The notes: generated from the sequence alone by a model not told the origin. 64,000 nucleotides of DNA from an uncultured Porphyromonadaceae bacterium (GCA_947175425.1 CAMWMR010000007.1:27373-91372); one strand, 5' to 3'; positions 8,084-17,974 are shown, numbered from the stretch's first letter. Numbers and translations are program-made.

Positions 8084-11000
8084 ATGTGGAAGGCTCATGA
8101 AATAGCGCGGCGTCTATCGCCCGCACTTGTGCTCGCGGTCGTTGTGGCCGTGACGGCGCTGTCGGCATGCTCCACCAAAAAAAACAATGCCGCAACGCGT
8201 AATTACCAGGCTTTTATCACCCGTTATAACATATACTATAACGGCGATACCCACTACAAGGAAACTTTGGCCGATATGGAAGACAAATACGAGGACGATT
8301 ATTCGCGCCGCGTGTTCATGCACCCCGTAGAGGCCAAAGCCGAAACATCGGCCCCTCAGCCGACAGGCGATTTCAACCGCTCTATCGAAAAAGCTCAAAA
8401 AGCCATTCAGCTGCGCTCAATAAAAAAGAAGCCTGCAAAAAAAAGCGGAAAAAGCAACAATGCCGCCTACAAGGCATGGATGAAGCGTGAGGAGTACAAC
8501 CCCTTCCTGCACAATGCCTGGATGATGATGGGACGAAGCCAGTACTATAACGGCGATTTCCTTGGTGCCGCTTCCACCTTTTTCTATATAAGCAAGCATT
8601 TCGGCTGGTTGCCCGCAACGGTTACGGAAAGCAAGCTCATGCAGGCTTTGAGCTATATTGCGCTCGGCTGGAATTTCGAGGCCGAAATGATTCTTACGAG
8701 AATAAAAACCGACGAGCTTACCGACAATAAGTTGCGGCGTCTGTATAATTTCGCCTATGCCGATTTCTATATTCATGCCGACGATTACAAAGAAGCTCTC
8801 CCGTTTCTTCAGGCTGCTGTAAAAGGTGCTTCCGGCGCGCAGAAAACGCGTTTGAATTTCCTCTTGGGGCAGGTGTACAGCCATTTGGGAATGAACAAGG
8901 AGGCTTACAAGGCTTTCGGCGATGCCGGCGCGGCCTCCTCGGCCTCGTACCGCACAAAATTCAATGCCCGCATCAAGCAAAGCGAAGTGTTTACGGGTTC
9001 CGACATCGAGCCGGAAGTAAAGGCGCTGCGCCGCATGACCCGCTACGACCGCAACAAGGATTATCTCGACCAGATTTATTATGCGATAGGCAACTTGTAC
9101 CTTTCGCGTGCCGATACCCTAAAGGCTATAGAGAACTACGAAATCGCCAACGAAAAAAGTACGCGTAACGGAATCGACAAGGCTATAAACCAGCTGCGCC
9201 TGGGCGAGCTGTATTTTCAGCTCCGCAATTATGCCAAAGCGCAGCCTTGCTATGCCGAGGCCGTGCCCCAGCTGCCCGAAACCTACGAGGATTACAAGCT
9301 GCTCAAACGCCGCTCCGATGTCCTCGACGAACTGGCCGTGTACTCCGAGAATGTGAATTTGCAGGACTCTCTTCTGCGCCTTGCCGCCATGCCCGAAAAG
9401 GAGCGCGACGCCGTTATTGCCAAAATTATTGAAAGGCTCAAGGAACAGGAAAAAGCCGATGCCGAAGAAGCCCGCAGGCAGGAATATCTTGCAGGTCGTG
9501 CCGCTAACGAAAATACTTTGCAGGATAACAGCACGCAGTCGTTTACCATAAACTCCGACAATTCCTGGTACTTCTACAACACAGCCACAAAAAATGCCGG
9601 AAAAACCGAGTTCCAGAAACGTTGGGGCTCGCGAAAACTCGAGGACGACTGGCGCCGCCGAAACAAGACGAGTTTCAATATGTCGGATTTCGATTCTCCC
9701 TCCGAGGATGAGGACGAAGCCGGCGATGACAGCAATGAAAATGCCGGAACTGCGGAGGAGAAAAAAGAAAACGAGGCTCTCTCGCAGTCCGACGACCCTC
9801 ATTACCCCGAATATTATCTGGCTCAGATTCCTTTCACCGACGCCGAAAAAGCTACCGCTCACGAAATTATTCAGGAAGGACTCTACAACATGGGTGTGAT
9901 TCTCAAGGACAAGCTTGAGGATTATCCTGCCGCCATGGCCGAATTCGACCGCCTGCTTACCGATTATCCCGATAATGTATATCGACTCGACACCTATTAT
10001 AATCTCTACCTCATGAAGATGCGCGAGGGTGATACCGCCGCCGCCGAGCACTGGCGTCAACTTATTCTCAACGCATTCCCCGACTCGCAGTACGGCGTTG
10101 CCATGCAGGATCCCATGTATATGGAAAAACTCCGCACCATGGACGAGCGTCAGCAGCAGCTCTATCAGCAGACCTTCGACAACTACATGTCCAATAATAA
10201 TGCCGCCGTGCACAAGGCTTATGCCGATATGGCCAAGAATTATCCTCTCAGCCCGATTATGCCAAAATTCATGTTCCTTGACGCTTTGGCATATGTTACC
10301 GAGAACAAACCCGAGGAGTTCAACGCCACCCTGCGCGAGCTGCTCGAGCGTTACCCCGATACCGACATAACTCCCGTGGCAACGGCATGGCTCAAAGGTA
10401 TGGCGCAGGGCCGCAAGCTGCAAGCCGGTATTTCCAATATGCGAGGTATGATTTGGGATTTGCGCCTGAGCAACGACAGTACTGCCGTCGACGGCGAGCA
10501 GGGAGCCGCCGAATTCAAGCTCAGCGCCGATGTGCCTCAGATTCTCGTATTCTCTTTCCCCACCGATCGTGTTTCGTCCAACGAACTGATATACGAAATT
10601 GCCCGCCACAACTTCCGCTCGTTCGTGGTTAAGGATTTCGACCTCGAGCCTATGAATTTCGGACGTCTCGGCATGGTGCTCGTCAAAGGCTTTGCCAATA
10701 TGGAGGAACTTAACCACTACCGCAAGGTTATGGCCGATTCCGAAACTTTCCGTCTGCCCGCCGGCGTCCGTCCCATTGTTATAAGCGAGGACAACTTCGG
10801 CATCCTCATTAACGAAGGCCGTTCTTTCGAAGAATATTTCCGATATCTGGACGAGCAGAATTATGTCGATGCGCAAGCCGGATTGCTTGTCCCCGAGGAA
10901 ATAGAGACCCTTGAGGAAGCCGAGGAAAATGCACAGGCTATTATTGAAAGCATAGAGGCCGAGGAACAAGCCGAGGAACAATCCACGGACGTCCCCGAAC

Positions 11001-11185
11001 AGGCTGTCCCCCAACCGGAACCTGTAGCGCCTGCCGCTCCTGCTCCCGCAACTCCTGCCGCTCCAAAACAGGAAGTTCCCGCACCGGCTCCTCCGTCTGC
11101 CAAGCCTGCTCCACAACCGTCCAAGCCTGCGCCTGTTCCCATGCTCCCCGGCAGCGAAGGCGACGACGACCCCCTGCTTGAATAA
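8084..11185 (+). CDS. PorW/SprE-like TPR lipoprotein
   Basis: A 1033-residue lipoprotein (Cys29 in VTALSAC) with many tetratricopeptide-like helices. The N-terminal motif RNYQAFITRYNIYYNG resembles the start of PorW/SprE, lipoproteins needed for type IX secretion or gliding. TPR-like repeats span roughly 130-430 and 590-760. A charged linker (about 540-575, rich in Asp/Glu) and a Pro/Ala-rich C-terminal tail (about 985-1030) are low complexity. I chose ATG 8084; a TTG one codon upstream is also open. It lies 27 bp after pgpH. Related proteins occur in Bacteroidales that lack a full T9SS, so a secretion role is uncertain. It is periplasmic and membrane-anchored by inference. Confidence 0.8.
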   Translation: MWKAHEIARRLSPALVLAVVVAVTALSACSTKKNNAATRNYQAFITRYNIYYNGDTHYKETLADMEDKYEDDYSRRVFMHPVEAKAETSAPQPTGDFNRSIEKAQKAIQLRSIKKKPAKKSGKSNNAAYKAWMKREEYNPFLHNAWMMMGRSQYYNGDFLGAASTFFYISKHFGWLPATVTESKLMQALSYIALGWNFEAEMILTRIKTDELTDNKLRRLYNFAYADFYIHADDYKEALPFLQAAVKGASGAQKTRLNFLLGQVYSHLGMNKEAYKAFGDAGAASSASYRTKFNARIKQSEVFTGSDIEPEVKALRRMTRYDRNKDYLDQIYYAIGNLYLSRADTLKAIENYEIANEKSTRNGIDKAINQLRLGELYFQLRNYAKAQPCYAEAVPQLPETYEDYKLLKRRSDVLDELAVYSENVNLQDSLLRLAAMPEKERDAVIAKIIERLKEQEKADAEEARRQEYLAGRAANENTLQDNSTQSFTINSDNSWYFYNTATKNAGKTEFQKRWGSRKLEDDWRRRNKTSFNMSDFDSPSEDEDEAGDDSNENAGTAEEKKENEALSQSDDPHYPEYYLAQIPFTDAEKATAHEIIQEGLYNMGVILKDKLEDYPAAMAEFDRLLTDYPDNVYRLDTYYNLYLMKMREGDTAAAEHWRQLILNAFPDSQYGVAMQDPMYMEKLRTMDERQQQLYQQTFDNYMSNNNAAVHKAYADMAKNYPLSPIMPKFMFLDALAYVTENKPEEFNATLRELLERYPDTDITPVATAWLKGMAQGRKLQAGISNMRGMIWDLRLSNDSTAVDGEQGAAEFKLSADVPQILVFSFPTDRVSSNELIYEIARHNFRSFVVKDFDLEPMNFGRLGMVLVKGFANMEELNHYRKVMADSETFRLPAGVRPIVISEDNFGILINEGRSFEEYFRYLDEQNYVDAQAGLLVPEEIETLEEAEENAQAIIESIEAEEQAEEQSTDVPEQAVPQPEPVAPAAPAPATPAAPKQEVPAPAPPSAKPAPQPSKPAPVPMLPGSEGDDDPLLE

Positions 11186-11260
11186 GCTGTCCGAATGAGT
11201 ATGTTAACATTATATTGCACAATATGTGTGCCACACTCACATCATTAGAGCTTTTTTTTG

Positions 11261-11268
11261 TAAATTTG
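11261..11268 (+). promoter_or_regulatory. -7 element before polyprenyl synthase
   Basis: TAAATTTG, a perfect TAnnTTTG match, lies 17 bp before the start codon. No good -33 TTTG sits at the expected distance, so this is a partial match. Confidence 0.55.
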
Positions 11269-11285
11269 CAGCTCAATAAGCTTTA

Positions 11286-12260
11286 ATGAACACTCTCGAG
11301 AACATTACGGCTAATTATAAAGCCGACTTAGATAAACTGAACCAACGTATCCACAATCGTCTGGACAGCAACAATCCGCTTCTGGGCACTATTGTGCGTT
11401 CGTTGTTGCGCACCAAAGGGAAGCAGATACGTCCGCTGCTTGTACTTATGAGCGCCCGCATGTGCGGTGAAATAAACGAAAAGGTACTTGCGGCCGGTGC
11501 CGCCGTGGAATTGCTGCACAACGCATCGCTTATTCACGACGATGTTGTGGACAACTCCATGACGCGCCGTAACATGCCCACTGTCAATGCGGTGTGGGAT
11601 AATCATGTGGCCGTGCTCGTAGGCGACTTTTTTACGGCGTCGGCCATGCACGAGGCTATCTCTACCGGCGATATACGCATTGTGGACGTGCTGTGCAAAT
11701 TAGGCAAGGATTTGTCGATGGGCGAAATCGACCAGATTTGCAATGCCCGCGAGCATACTTTGGACGAAAACACTTACTATCGCATAATCGATTATAAAAC
11801 AGCCTCCCTTTTCCTTTCGAGCGCTCAAATGGGCTGTCTTGCCGTCGGCGCCGACGAAGAACATACCAAGGCGCTCATGGACTATGCGCTTTACTTTGGC
11901 CGCTGTTTCCAGATTCGCGACGATATTTTCGATTATTATCCTGCCGAACTTGTTGGCAAACCTACCGGCAACGACCTCCGCGAAGGCAAAATTTCGCTGC
12001 CATTGATATATGCCTTGTCAAAAGAGGACGCTCCCGGGCGCGCCGAGGCTCTCGAACTTATAAAGCACGATGCTTTGACCGATGAGCAGATTGCCGAACT
12101 TCAGGCTTTCGCGCGCGATAACGGCGGTATTGATTATGCCTGCAATGTAATGCGCGACCTGCGTGTCCAGGCTTTGGACGGTCTTGCCGTGTTCGGCGAC
12201 TGCCCCGAATGCAAGGAGCTTGCAACGCTGTTCGACTTTATTATTGAACGTCAGTTCTGA
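11286..12260 (+). CDS. Polyprenyl diphosphate synthase
   Basis: A 324-residue all-trans polyprenyl synthase. The first aspartate-rich motif is in LIHDDVVDNSMTRR (about residues 82-95) and the second in QIRDDIFDYYP (about 216-226). Both bind magnesium and the allylic diphosphate. The enzyme condenses isopentenyl diphosphate units to make the long side chain used for menaquinone, or a related prenyl chain; chain length cannot be read reliably here. This fits menG (minus strand, 36.7-37.4 kb). It has its own -7 element 17 bp upstream and is followed 3 bp later by the Ig-like lipoprotein gene. An octaprenyl or heptaprenyl product is likely. Confidence 0.93.
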   Translation: MNTLENITANYKADLDKLNQRIHNRLDSNNPLLGTIVRSLLRTKGKQIRPLLVLMSARMCGEINEKVLAAGAAVELLHNASLIHDDVVDNSMTRRNMPTVNAVWDNHVAVLVGDFFTASAMHEAISTGDIRIVDVLCKLGKDLSMGEIDQICNAREHTLDENTYYRIIDYKTASLFLSSAQMGCLAVGADEEHTKALMDYALYFGRCFQIRDDIFDYYPAELVGKPTGNDLREGKISLPLIYALSKEDAPGRAEALELIKHDALTDEQIAELQAFARDNGGIDYACNVMRDLRVQALDGLAVFGDCPECKELATLFDFIIERQF

Positions 12261-12263
12261 TAT

Positions 12264-14282
12264 ATGCAGGGCAAGGGCAACAAGCATTTTTTGTATGGCA
12301 TGCGTATGCTTCTGTGGGGAGCTTGCACATGTATGCTCGCTGCCTGCGCAAGTATAGGACGTCCCGAAGGCGGCCCCCGCGATGAAGAACCTCCTCGTTT
12401 TGTCCGTGCCGATCCTGCCCCGGGCGCTACAGGCGTTAAAAAGAATCGTCTGACTCTGTTTTTCGACGAGAATATCCAGTTAGATGATGCCTTTAACAAG
12501 GTTGTTGTGTCGCCTCCGCAAAAAACTCCGCCCTCGGTAAGTGCTAACGGGCGCCGTCTCACAGTGGATTTGCGCGATACCATACTGGAAAATACCACCT
12601 ATACCGTCGATTTTTCCGATGCTATCAAGGACCTTAACGAAGGCAATATTCTGGACGGTTTCGCTTTGGATTTCTCTACCGGCGATTCCATCGACAGCTT
12701 GCGAATTTCCGGCATAGTGCTGCAGGCCGAGAATCTCGAACCCGCTCAGGGCATGCTTGTCGGTGTATATTCTCAATTTTCCGATACCACGCTTACAACT
12801 CTTCCGCTGGAACGAATTGCGCGGACAAACCAGTACGGCCAGTTCACCGTGCGCAACCTCAAGCCCGGCGAATACCGTGTTTTTGCAATAAACGATTTGA
12901 ACCGCGACTACCATTGGGACCGCTCGGAAGACGTGGCGTTTCTGGACTTTTCGGTGAGTCCGCGGGTAGAAAGCATTGAGCTTACCGACACCCTTTATGC
13001 CTCCGACGGTGCCGACTCTCTTGTCAACCGCAGCGGCGTCCGCTATCTTCCCAACGATATTCTGCTCTCGTGGTTCAACGAGAATTACAAGGCTCATTAT
13101 CTTGCCGATTACAAGCGCCCCGTACGCAGGCAGATAACATTGAATTTCGGCGCTCCCAACGACGAGCTGCCCGAGATTGAGATAGTTGATGCTCCCGACA
13201 GCCTGAAAAACCGCAGTTTTGCCGAGCTGAGCATGTTCAAGGCAAACGCCACCCGCGACTCAATTCTTTATTGGCTGCGTCCTGAGCTTGCTGCCGTGGA
13301 TTCGCTGCGCCTTGCCGTAAGTTTCATGAAAACCGATACAAACGAGGAACTTACATGGACAACCGATACCTTGCGCTTTTTCTTCCGTGACCAGAACAAG
13401 AAGAAAAAAGACAAGAAAAAAGAGAAAGAAGAGCCGGCATATACTGTCGACAGCATTACCGGCGACACTATATTTCTACCCCCACAACCGGAGGAATGGC
13501 TTGCCATTACATTAAAAATGAGCGGTTCGCAGGAATTGCATCGTCCTCTGCGTTGGGAAACATCCATGCCGCTTGCTTCGCTGGATACTGCCGGCGTGCA
13601 CTTTGAAATGTTGCAGGACACACTATGGACACCGGTTCCTTTTAAAATTCTTCCCGACAGTACCAATGTGCTCCAAGGGAGTATTATCGATAATAAATGG
13701 GAACCCGGCGAAAAGTACCGCTTAAGCATCGACTCGCTTGCCGCCGTAAGTATCTATGATGTTTGGAACAAGCCTTTCAAACAGGAATTCACTGTAAAGA
13801 AGCTTGAGGATTATTCTTCGCTTGTTGTGAAACTGACCGGCATTGATACGCTGAGTGTTGTTGCCGAGCTTCTTAACTCCAATGATGTGCCGGTGTACCG
13901 TTCCTCGAAGCCTGCCGGAGCAACAGCCGCCGAATTTAAATTCCTCGAGCCGGGGACCTACTACCTGCGTCTGTTCATCGATGATAACGGCAACGGCAAA
14001 TGGGATACCGGAAATATCGCCGCCGGACTGCAGCCCGAGGAGGTATATTACTTCGCCAAGAAGCTGGAACTCAAAAAGAACTGGGATATCGAGCAGGAAT
14101 GGGATATATACGAGTTGCCTGTGGATGTACAGAAACCGTATGCCATAAAAAAGAACAAGCCCAAGCTTAAACGCGGCGAACAGGAACCAGTGGAGGATGA
14201 GGACGATGAAGACGATTTCTACAACAACCCGTTCGCTCCCGGAAGAAACAATTACGGTAACGACCCCTTGCGTTACCGTTGA
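12264..14282 (+). CDS. Ig-like domain (Big_5) lipoprotein
   Basis: A 672-residue lipoprotein with Cys28 in MLAAC, followed by ASIGRPEGGPRDEEPP. That sequence is a hallmark of a widely conserved Bacteroidetes family whose N-terminal domain is a bacterial Ig-like (Big_5) fold (about residues 45-145, with LTLFFDENIQLDD). A carboxypeptidase-regulatory-like section (about 150-215, with GQFTVRNLKPGEYRVFAIND) follows. Near residues 375-390 there is a Lys/Glu-rich stretch of consecutive charged residues. The C-terminal end is acidic. It starts 3 bp after the polyprenyl synthase gene and is likely cotranscribed. Its 3' end faces the symporter gene with a 7-bp gap. Function is unknown; a structural envelope role is plausible. 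Confidence 0.85.
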   Translation: MQGKGNKHFLYGMRMLLWGACTCMLAACASIGRPEGGPRDEEPPRFVRADPAPGATGVKKNRLTLFFDENIQLDDAFNKVVVSPPQKTPPSVSANGRRLTVDLRDTILENTTYTVDFSDAIKDLNEGNILDGFALDFSTGDSIDSLRISGIVLQAENLEPAQGMLVGVYSQFSDTTLTTLPLERIARTNQYGQFTVRNLKPGEYRVFAINDLNRDYHWDRSEDVAFLDFSVSPRVESIELTDTLYASDGADSLVNRSGVRYLPNDILLSWFNENYKAHYLADYKRPVRRQITLNFGAPNDELPEIEIVDAPDSLKNRSFAELSMFKANATRDSILYWLRPELAAVDSLRLAVSFMKTDTNEELTWTTDTLRFFFRDQNKKKKDKKKEKEEPAYTVDSITGDTIFLPPQPEEWLAITLKMSGSQELHRPLRWETSMPLASLDTAGVHFEMLQDTLWTPVPFKILPDSTNVLQGSIIDNKWEPGEKYRLSIDSLAAVSIYDVWNKPFKQEFTVKKLEDYSSLVVKLTGIDTLSVVAELLNSNDVPVYRSSKPAGATAAEFKFLEPGTYYLRLFIDDNGNGKWDTGNIAAGLQPEEVYYFAKKLELKKNWDIEQEWDIYELPVDVQKPYAIKKNKPKLKRGEQEPVEDEDDEDDFYNNPFAPGRNNYGNDPLRYR

Positions 14283-14289
14283 CAAGTGC

Positions 14290-15705
14290 TTATTTCCAAC
14301 ATTCGGTTTTATCGGCTATTTCCGCAATTGTCGAACTGCGGTAAACCGGGTCTTTGCCTTGGCGGCGCTGCTCCTTGTAATCCTTCAGACATCGCACGGC
14401 ATATTTCCCGAGCACGGTTATAGCCGCGATGTTGCAAAATGTCATAAGCGCCATTGTAATATCGGCAAATCCCCACACAAAACCAAGCGAGGCTATGCCG
14501 CCGATGAACACCATGGCAGCCACGGCAATGCGGTATACTCCTATGAGCACCTTGCTGCGACGGATAAAAAGCAGGTTCGTTTCTCCGTAATAATAATTGG
14601 CCACAATGGATGTGAAAGCGAAAAAGAAAATCGCCACACTCACAAACACCGAGCCTATGCCGCTGTAACCGAGAGCGGAGTCAATGGCCGTTTGTGTAAG
14701 CACAATGCCGTCGGCATTTCCGGGGCCGTAGGCAACGCCGCTGCACAGAATAATGAATGCCGTGCAGGTACACATTACCAAAGTGTCGGTAAAAACTCCC
14801 AGCGCCTGAATAAGTCCCTGTTTTGCCGGATGCGATACATCGGCGGTGGCGGCTGCATTGGGTGTGGAACCTTCTCCGGCCTCGTTGCTGAACAGTCCGC
14901 GTTTTATACCCATAATCAAAGCCATTCCCACTCCTCCGCCAAGCGCCTGCTCAAATCCGAAAGCATTCTCGAAAATCATTTTCAGAACATGAGGGAATGC
15001 GCGGAAATTGAGAACTATTATAATTACGGCAAGAATAATATATCCCAATGCCATTACGGGAACAACAACAGCGCTGAACCGGGCAATACTCTGTATGCCG
15101 CCCCATATAATAACGGAGGTAAGTGCGGCAAGTACTACAGCAACCCATAGGCTGTCGGTTCCGAAAGTGTTTCCGAATGCGTCGGCTATTGTATTGGCCT
15201 GCACCGAGTTGAAAGCGAAACCGAATGTAATTGTAATGAGTATTGCAAAAGTAACTGCCCATGCGCGACTGCCTATTCCCTTCATTATATAATATGCCGG
15301 GCCGCCCATGTAGGATTTTTCGCCGTGAACCTTATACAGCTGGCCGAGAGTGGATTCTACAAATGCCGAGGCTGCGCCCAAAAGGGCTATAATCCACATC
15401 CAGAAAATGGCTCCCGGGCCTCCCAATGCTATTGCTGTTGCCACACCGGCCAGATTTCCGGTGCCTACCCGACTGGCAAGAGATATCATAAATGCCTGAA
15501 ACGATGATACCGTTCGGTGCCGTCCGGCGTTTGGATGTGCATCGTGTCGGCGTCCCGAATCGGCCAGAAGCCGGAACATTTCGCCAATCATGCCGAACTG
15601 CACGCCACGGGTGATGAAAGTGAAATAGAATGCAGCGGCAAGAAGCACCGCAATAAGAATATAGTTGCTTATAATTTCGTTTACGCAGGCAAGAGCGTTT
15701 TCCAT
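14290..15705 (-). CDS. Sodium:alanine symporter (AGCS family)
   Basis: A 471-residue polytopic membrane protein of the alanine/glycine:cation symporter family. Signature stretches include ASRVGTGNLAGVATAIALGG (near residues 57-76) and GIKRGLFSNEAGEGSTPNAA (near 268-287), both typical of AGCS proteins and near the sodium and amino-acid site. It imports alanine or glycine with sodium. It is transcribed alone from a promoter overlapping that of the divergent recQ gene, and converges on the Ig-like lipoprotein gene with only 7 bp between stops. No terminator hairpin is visible in that gap. Confidence 0.93.
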   Translation of the reverse strand: MENALACVNEIISNYILIAVLLAAAFYFTFITRGVQFGMIGEMFRLLADSGRRHDAHPNAGRHRTVSSFQAFMISLASRVGTGNLAGVATAIALGGPGAIFWMWIIALLGAASAFVESTLGQLYKVHGEKSYMGGPAYYIMKGIGSRAWAVTFAILITITFGFAFNSVQANTIADAFGNTFGTDSLWVAVVLAALTSVIIWGGIQSIARFSAVVVPVMALGYIILAVIIIVLNFRAFPHVLKMIFENAFGFEQALGGGVGMALIMGIKRGLFSNEAGEGSTPNAAATADVSHPAKQGLIQALGVFTDTLVMCTCTAFIILCSGVAYGPGNADGIVLTQTAIDSALGYSGIGSVFVSVAIFFFAFTSIVANYYYGETNLLFIRRSKVLIGVYRIAVAAMVFIGGIASLGFVWGFADITMALMTFCNIAAITVLGKYAVRCLKDYKEQRRQGKDPVYRSSTIAEIADKTECWK

Positions 15706-15721
15706 AGTATCAGAGTTTTTA

Positions 15722-15754
15722 CAAAGTTACGAATTTGGGACGTCGTAAAGCAAA
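15722..15754 (-). promoter_or_regulatory. Promoter for AGCS symporter
   Basis: On the minus strand TTTG (15751-15754), 21 bases, then TAACTTTG (15722-15729). It fits the consensus and overlaps the promoter region of divergent recQ. Confidence 0.7.
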
Positions 15755-15764
15755 AAAAATTGAT

Positions 15765-15772
15765 TAAATTTG
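15765..15772 (+). promoter_or_regulatory. -7 element for recQ
   Basis: TAAATTTG ends only 5 bases before the recQ ATG at 15778, which predicts a leaderless or nearly leaderless mRNA. The -33 element is poor. Confidence 0.55.
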
Positions 15773-15777
15773 CACAT

Positions 15778-17919
15778 ATGAAAACCAATCCCGTGCTTGA
15801 GGAACGCGCATTGGCGCTCCTCGCCCGTTTCTACGGTTATCGCTCGTTTCGTGCCGGTCAGTTCGAAATAATTGATGCGGTATGTTCCGGCCGCGATGCC
15901 GTTGTGCTCATGCCTACGGGCGGAGGAAAATCGCTGTGCTATCAGCTTCCGGCCATGTTGATGGACGGATGCGCCATTGTTGTGTCGCCGCTGATAGCCC
16001 TCATGCAGGATCAGGTGCAGGGTCTTGTATCCAACGGTATCCCTGCTGCGGGCGTACACTCGAACCAGCCCGAAGACTATAACAGGCGTGTTCTCGATGC
16101 AGCTTTCTCAGGAAAAATTAAACTGCTGTACATCTCGCCGGAGCGCCTGCTGACGGAAATCGACACATTCGGCCGCCTCAAGGTAAGCCTTGTGGCAGTG
16201 GACGAGGCTCATTGTATTTCGCAGTGGGGGCACGATTTCCGCCCCGTATACACGGACCTTGCGCGAATTAAGGAGCAATTGCCGGGCGTGCCGGTAATGG
16301 CACTTACGGCTACCGCCGACCGTCTTACACGCGATGACATCATAGCCCAGCTGAGACTGTCGGCTCCGTATTGCTTTCTCGGTTCGTTCGACCGTCCCAA
16401 CATAAGCCTCAAGGCATATTCCAATCCCGGGAAAAAAGAACGTTTGCGTTTTATTATGAACATGGAGAGGAAATATCCGCAGGATTCCGGAGTGGTGTAC
16501 TGCCTCTCGCGCAAAGGTGCCGAGGATACAAACGAGGCTCTCAAGGCATTGGGAGTGCGCACTGTGTGCTATCATGCAGGCATGACTCCCGCCGCCCGCG
16601 ATGCCGCCATGCAGGATTTTCTTTCGGGACGCGTGAATGTGGTTTGCGCTACAATAGCGTTCGGCATGGGTATCGACAAAAGCAATATACGCTGGGTTAT
16701 CCACAATAACCTGCCGGGGAACATTGAGAGCTATTATCAGGAAATAGGGCGTGCCGGGCGCGACGGAATGCCGGCCGAGGCGGTTCTGTTTTATTCCTAC
16801 GGCGACCTTATAACGCGCCGAAGCTTTGTTGATGAATCAGGACAGAAGGCAATAAACAAGGAGAAACTGGACCGCATGCTCGCCTATGCCGAGGCAAGGG
16901 TGTGCCGTCGGCGCATTCTGCTGAGTTACTTCAGCGAGGAACGGGCGTGCGATTGCGGTAACTGCGACAACTGCACAAATCCCCCCAAACGTTTCGACGG
17001 TACCATAGAAGCCCAAAAGGCTTTGAGCGCCGTGCTGCGTACGCGTGAGGCGATAGGGCTGTATACCACAGTAAATATTCTGCGCGGAGCCTTGCGTGCC
17101 GACATACGAAGAGAGGGATACGACCGCCTGCCCACATTCGGAGTCGGCAGCGAAATACCGCAGGACGAGTGGGTGGATTATATTAACCAGATGGTGCAGT
17201 TGGGCGTATTCGAAATTGCCTACGACAAAGGCAACCGCCTCAAAGCAACTCCTTACGGCATGAAAATATTGCGGGGACAGGAAAAACTTGTCCTCTCGGA
17301 GTATGTTCCGCCCGAAACGGCAAAGAATGCCAAGAGTAAAAAGGCGCCGGCTCCGGCAGTTTCTCAAAATCCCGAGGAACAACTGTTCGGTTATCTCAAG
17401 ACTGTGCGAAGCGATATCGCACGCATGGAAAATGTTCCGCCATATATAATATTCACCGACGCAACCCTCATGGATATGGCGAAGCGTCAGCCCGCAACTA
17501 TCGACGATATGCTTCAGGTTAGCGGTGTGGGCGAGAAAAAAGCCGTAAAATACGGACGTCGGTTCATTCGCGAAGTACGTAAGTTCCAGGGACTTTCGGC
17601 CTCGGAAGGTGCGGGAACGAGTCTTAAGGAAACCCTTATTCTGTTCAATGCCGGATGTACGGTACAGGAAATTGCCGATACTAAAAACATAAAGCCCGAC
17701 ACCGTATACTCGCATTTCGCGCAGTTAATCGACCGCGACCTCATAACCGCCTATCACGCAATAATCAGTGCCGACGATTTCAAGACAATATCCTCCGAAA
17801 TATCGTCTAACCCCACAGGATACAACGATGTGCTTAAGGAGCGTTATCGTATTTCGGTGGTGACAGTTGTGCGCAGCATTCTTGCCGCAATAGAGCGCAA
17901 ACGCGAGCAGATGAAATAA
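15778..17919 (+). CDS. recQ: ATP-dependent DNA helicase RecQ
   Basis: A 713-residue RecQ. The reading frame is open far upstream, but that stretch overlaps the divergent symporter gene. ATG 15778, just after a -7 element, gives the standard N-terminus. Walker A is MPTGGGKS (residues 45-52), and the DEAH box is at 142-145 in DEAHCISQWGHDFRP, a RecQ signature. The helicase C-terminal lobe contains GIDKSNIRWVIHNN and QEIGRAGRDG. Zinc cysteines follow in CDCGNCDNC (RQC region), then an HRDC domain (about 535-600) and a C-terminal helix-turn-helix region common in Bacteroidetes RecQ. It unwinds DNA 3' to 5' in recombination and fork repair. It is monocistronic, with the MazG-like gene following from its own promoter. 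Confidence 0.96.
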   Translation: MKTNPVLEERALALLARFYGYRSFRAGQFEIIDAVCSGRDAVVLMPTGGGKSLCYQLPAMLMDGCAIVVSPLIALMQDQVQGLVSNGIPAAGVHSNQPEDYNRRVLDAAFSGKIKLLYISPERLLTEIDTFGRLKVSLVAVDEAHCISQWGHDFRPVYTDLARIKEQLPGVPVMALTATADRLTRDDIIAQLRLSAPYCFLGSFDRPNISLKAYSNPGKKERLRFIMNMERKYPQDSGVVYCLSRKGAEDTNEALKALGVRTVCYHAGMTPAARDAAMQDFLSGRVNVVCATIAFGMGIDKSNIRWVIHNNLPGNIESYYQEIGRAGRDGMPAEAVLFYSYGDLITRRSFVDESGQKAINKEKLDRMLAYAEARVCRRRILLSYFSEERACDCGNCDNCTNPPKRFDGTIEAQKALSAVLRTREAIGLYTTVNILRGALRADIRREGYDRLPTFGVGSEIPQDEWVDYINQMVQLGVFEIAYDKGNRLKATPYGMKILRGQEKLVLSEYVPPETAKNAKSKKAPAPAVSQNPEEQLFGYLKTVRSDIARMENVPPYIIFTDATLMDMAKRQPATIDDMLQVSGVGEKKAVKYGRRFIREVRKFQGLSASEGAGTSLKETLILFNAGCTVQEIADTKNIKPDTVYSHFAQLIDRDLITAYHAIISADDFKTISSEISSNPTGYNDVLKERYRISVVTVVRSILAAIERKREQMK

Positions 17920-17938
17920 GTAAATTTTTATCCAAAGG

Positions 17939-17969
17939 TTTGATTATTGGAGTTTTTGGCGTATATTTG
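17939..17969 (+). promoter_or_regulatory. Promoter for MazG-like gene
   Basis: TTTG (17939-17942), 19 bases, TATATTTG (17962-17969): a near-perfect consensus. The start codon begins 5 bases after the -7 box. Confidence 0.75.
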
Positions 17970-17974
17970 CATTT

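Noticed and set aside
9119..11116. 665-codon open frame antisense to the PorW/SprE-like gene
   Set aside because: Low-complexity translation (Gly, Leu, His, Phe rich) typical of a mirror frame, with no promoter or domain.
15517..15777. Upstream 87-codon extension of recQ
   Set aside because: It overlaps the divergent symporter gene and passes both promoters; the extra residues do not resemble RecQ.
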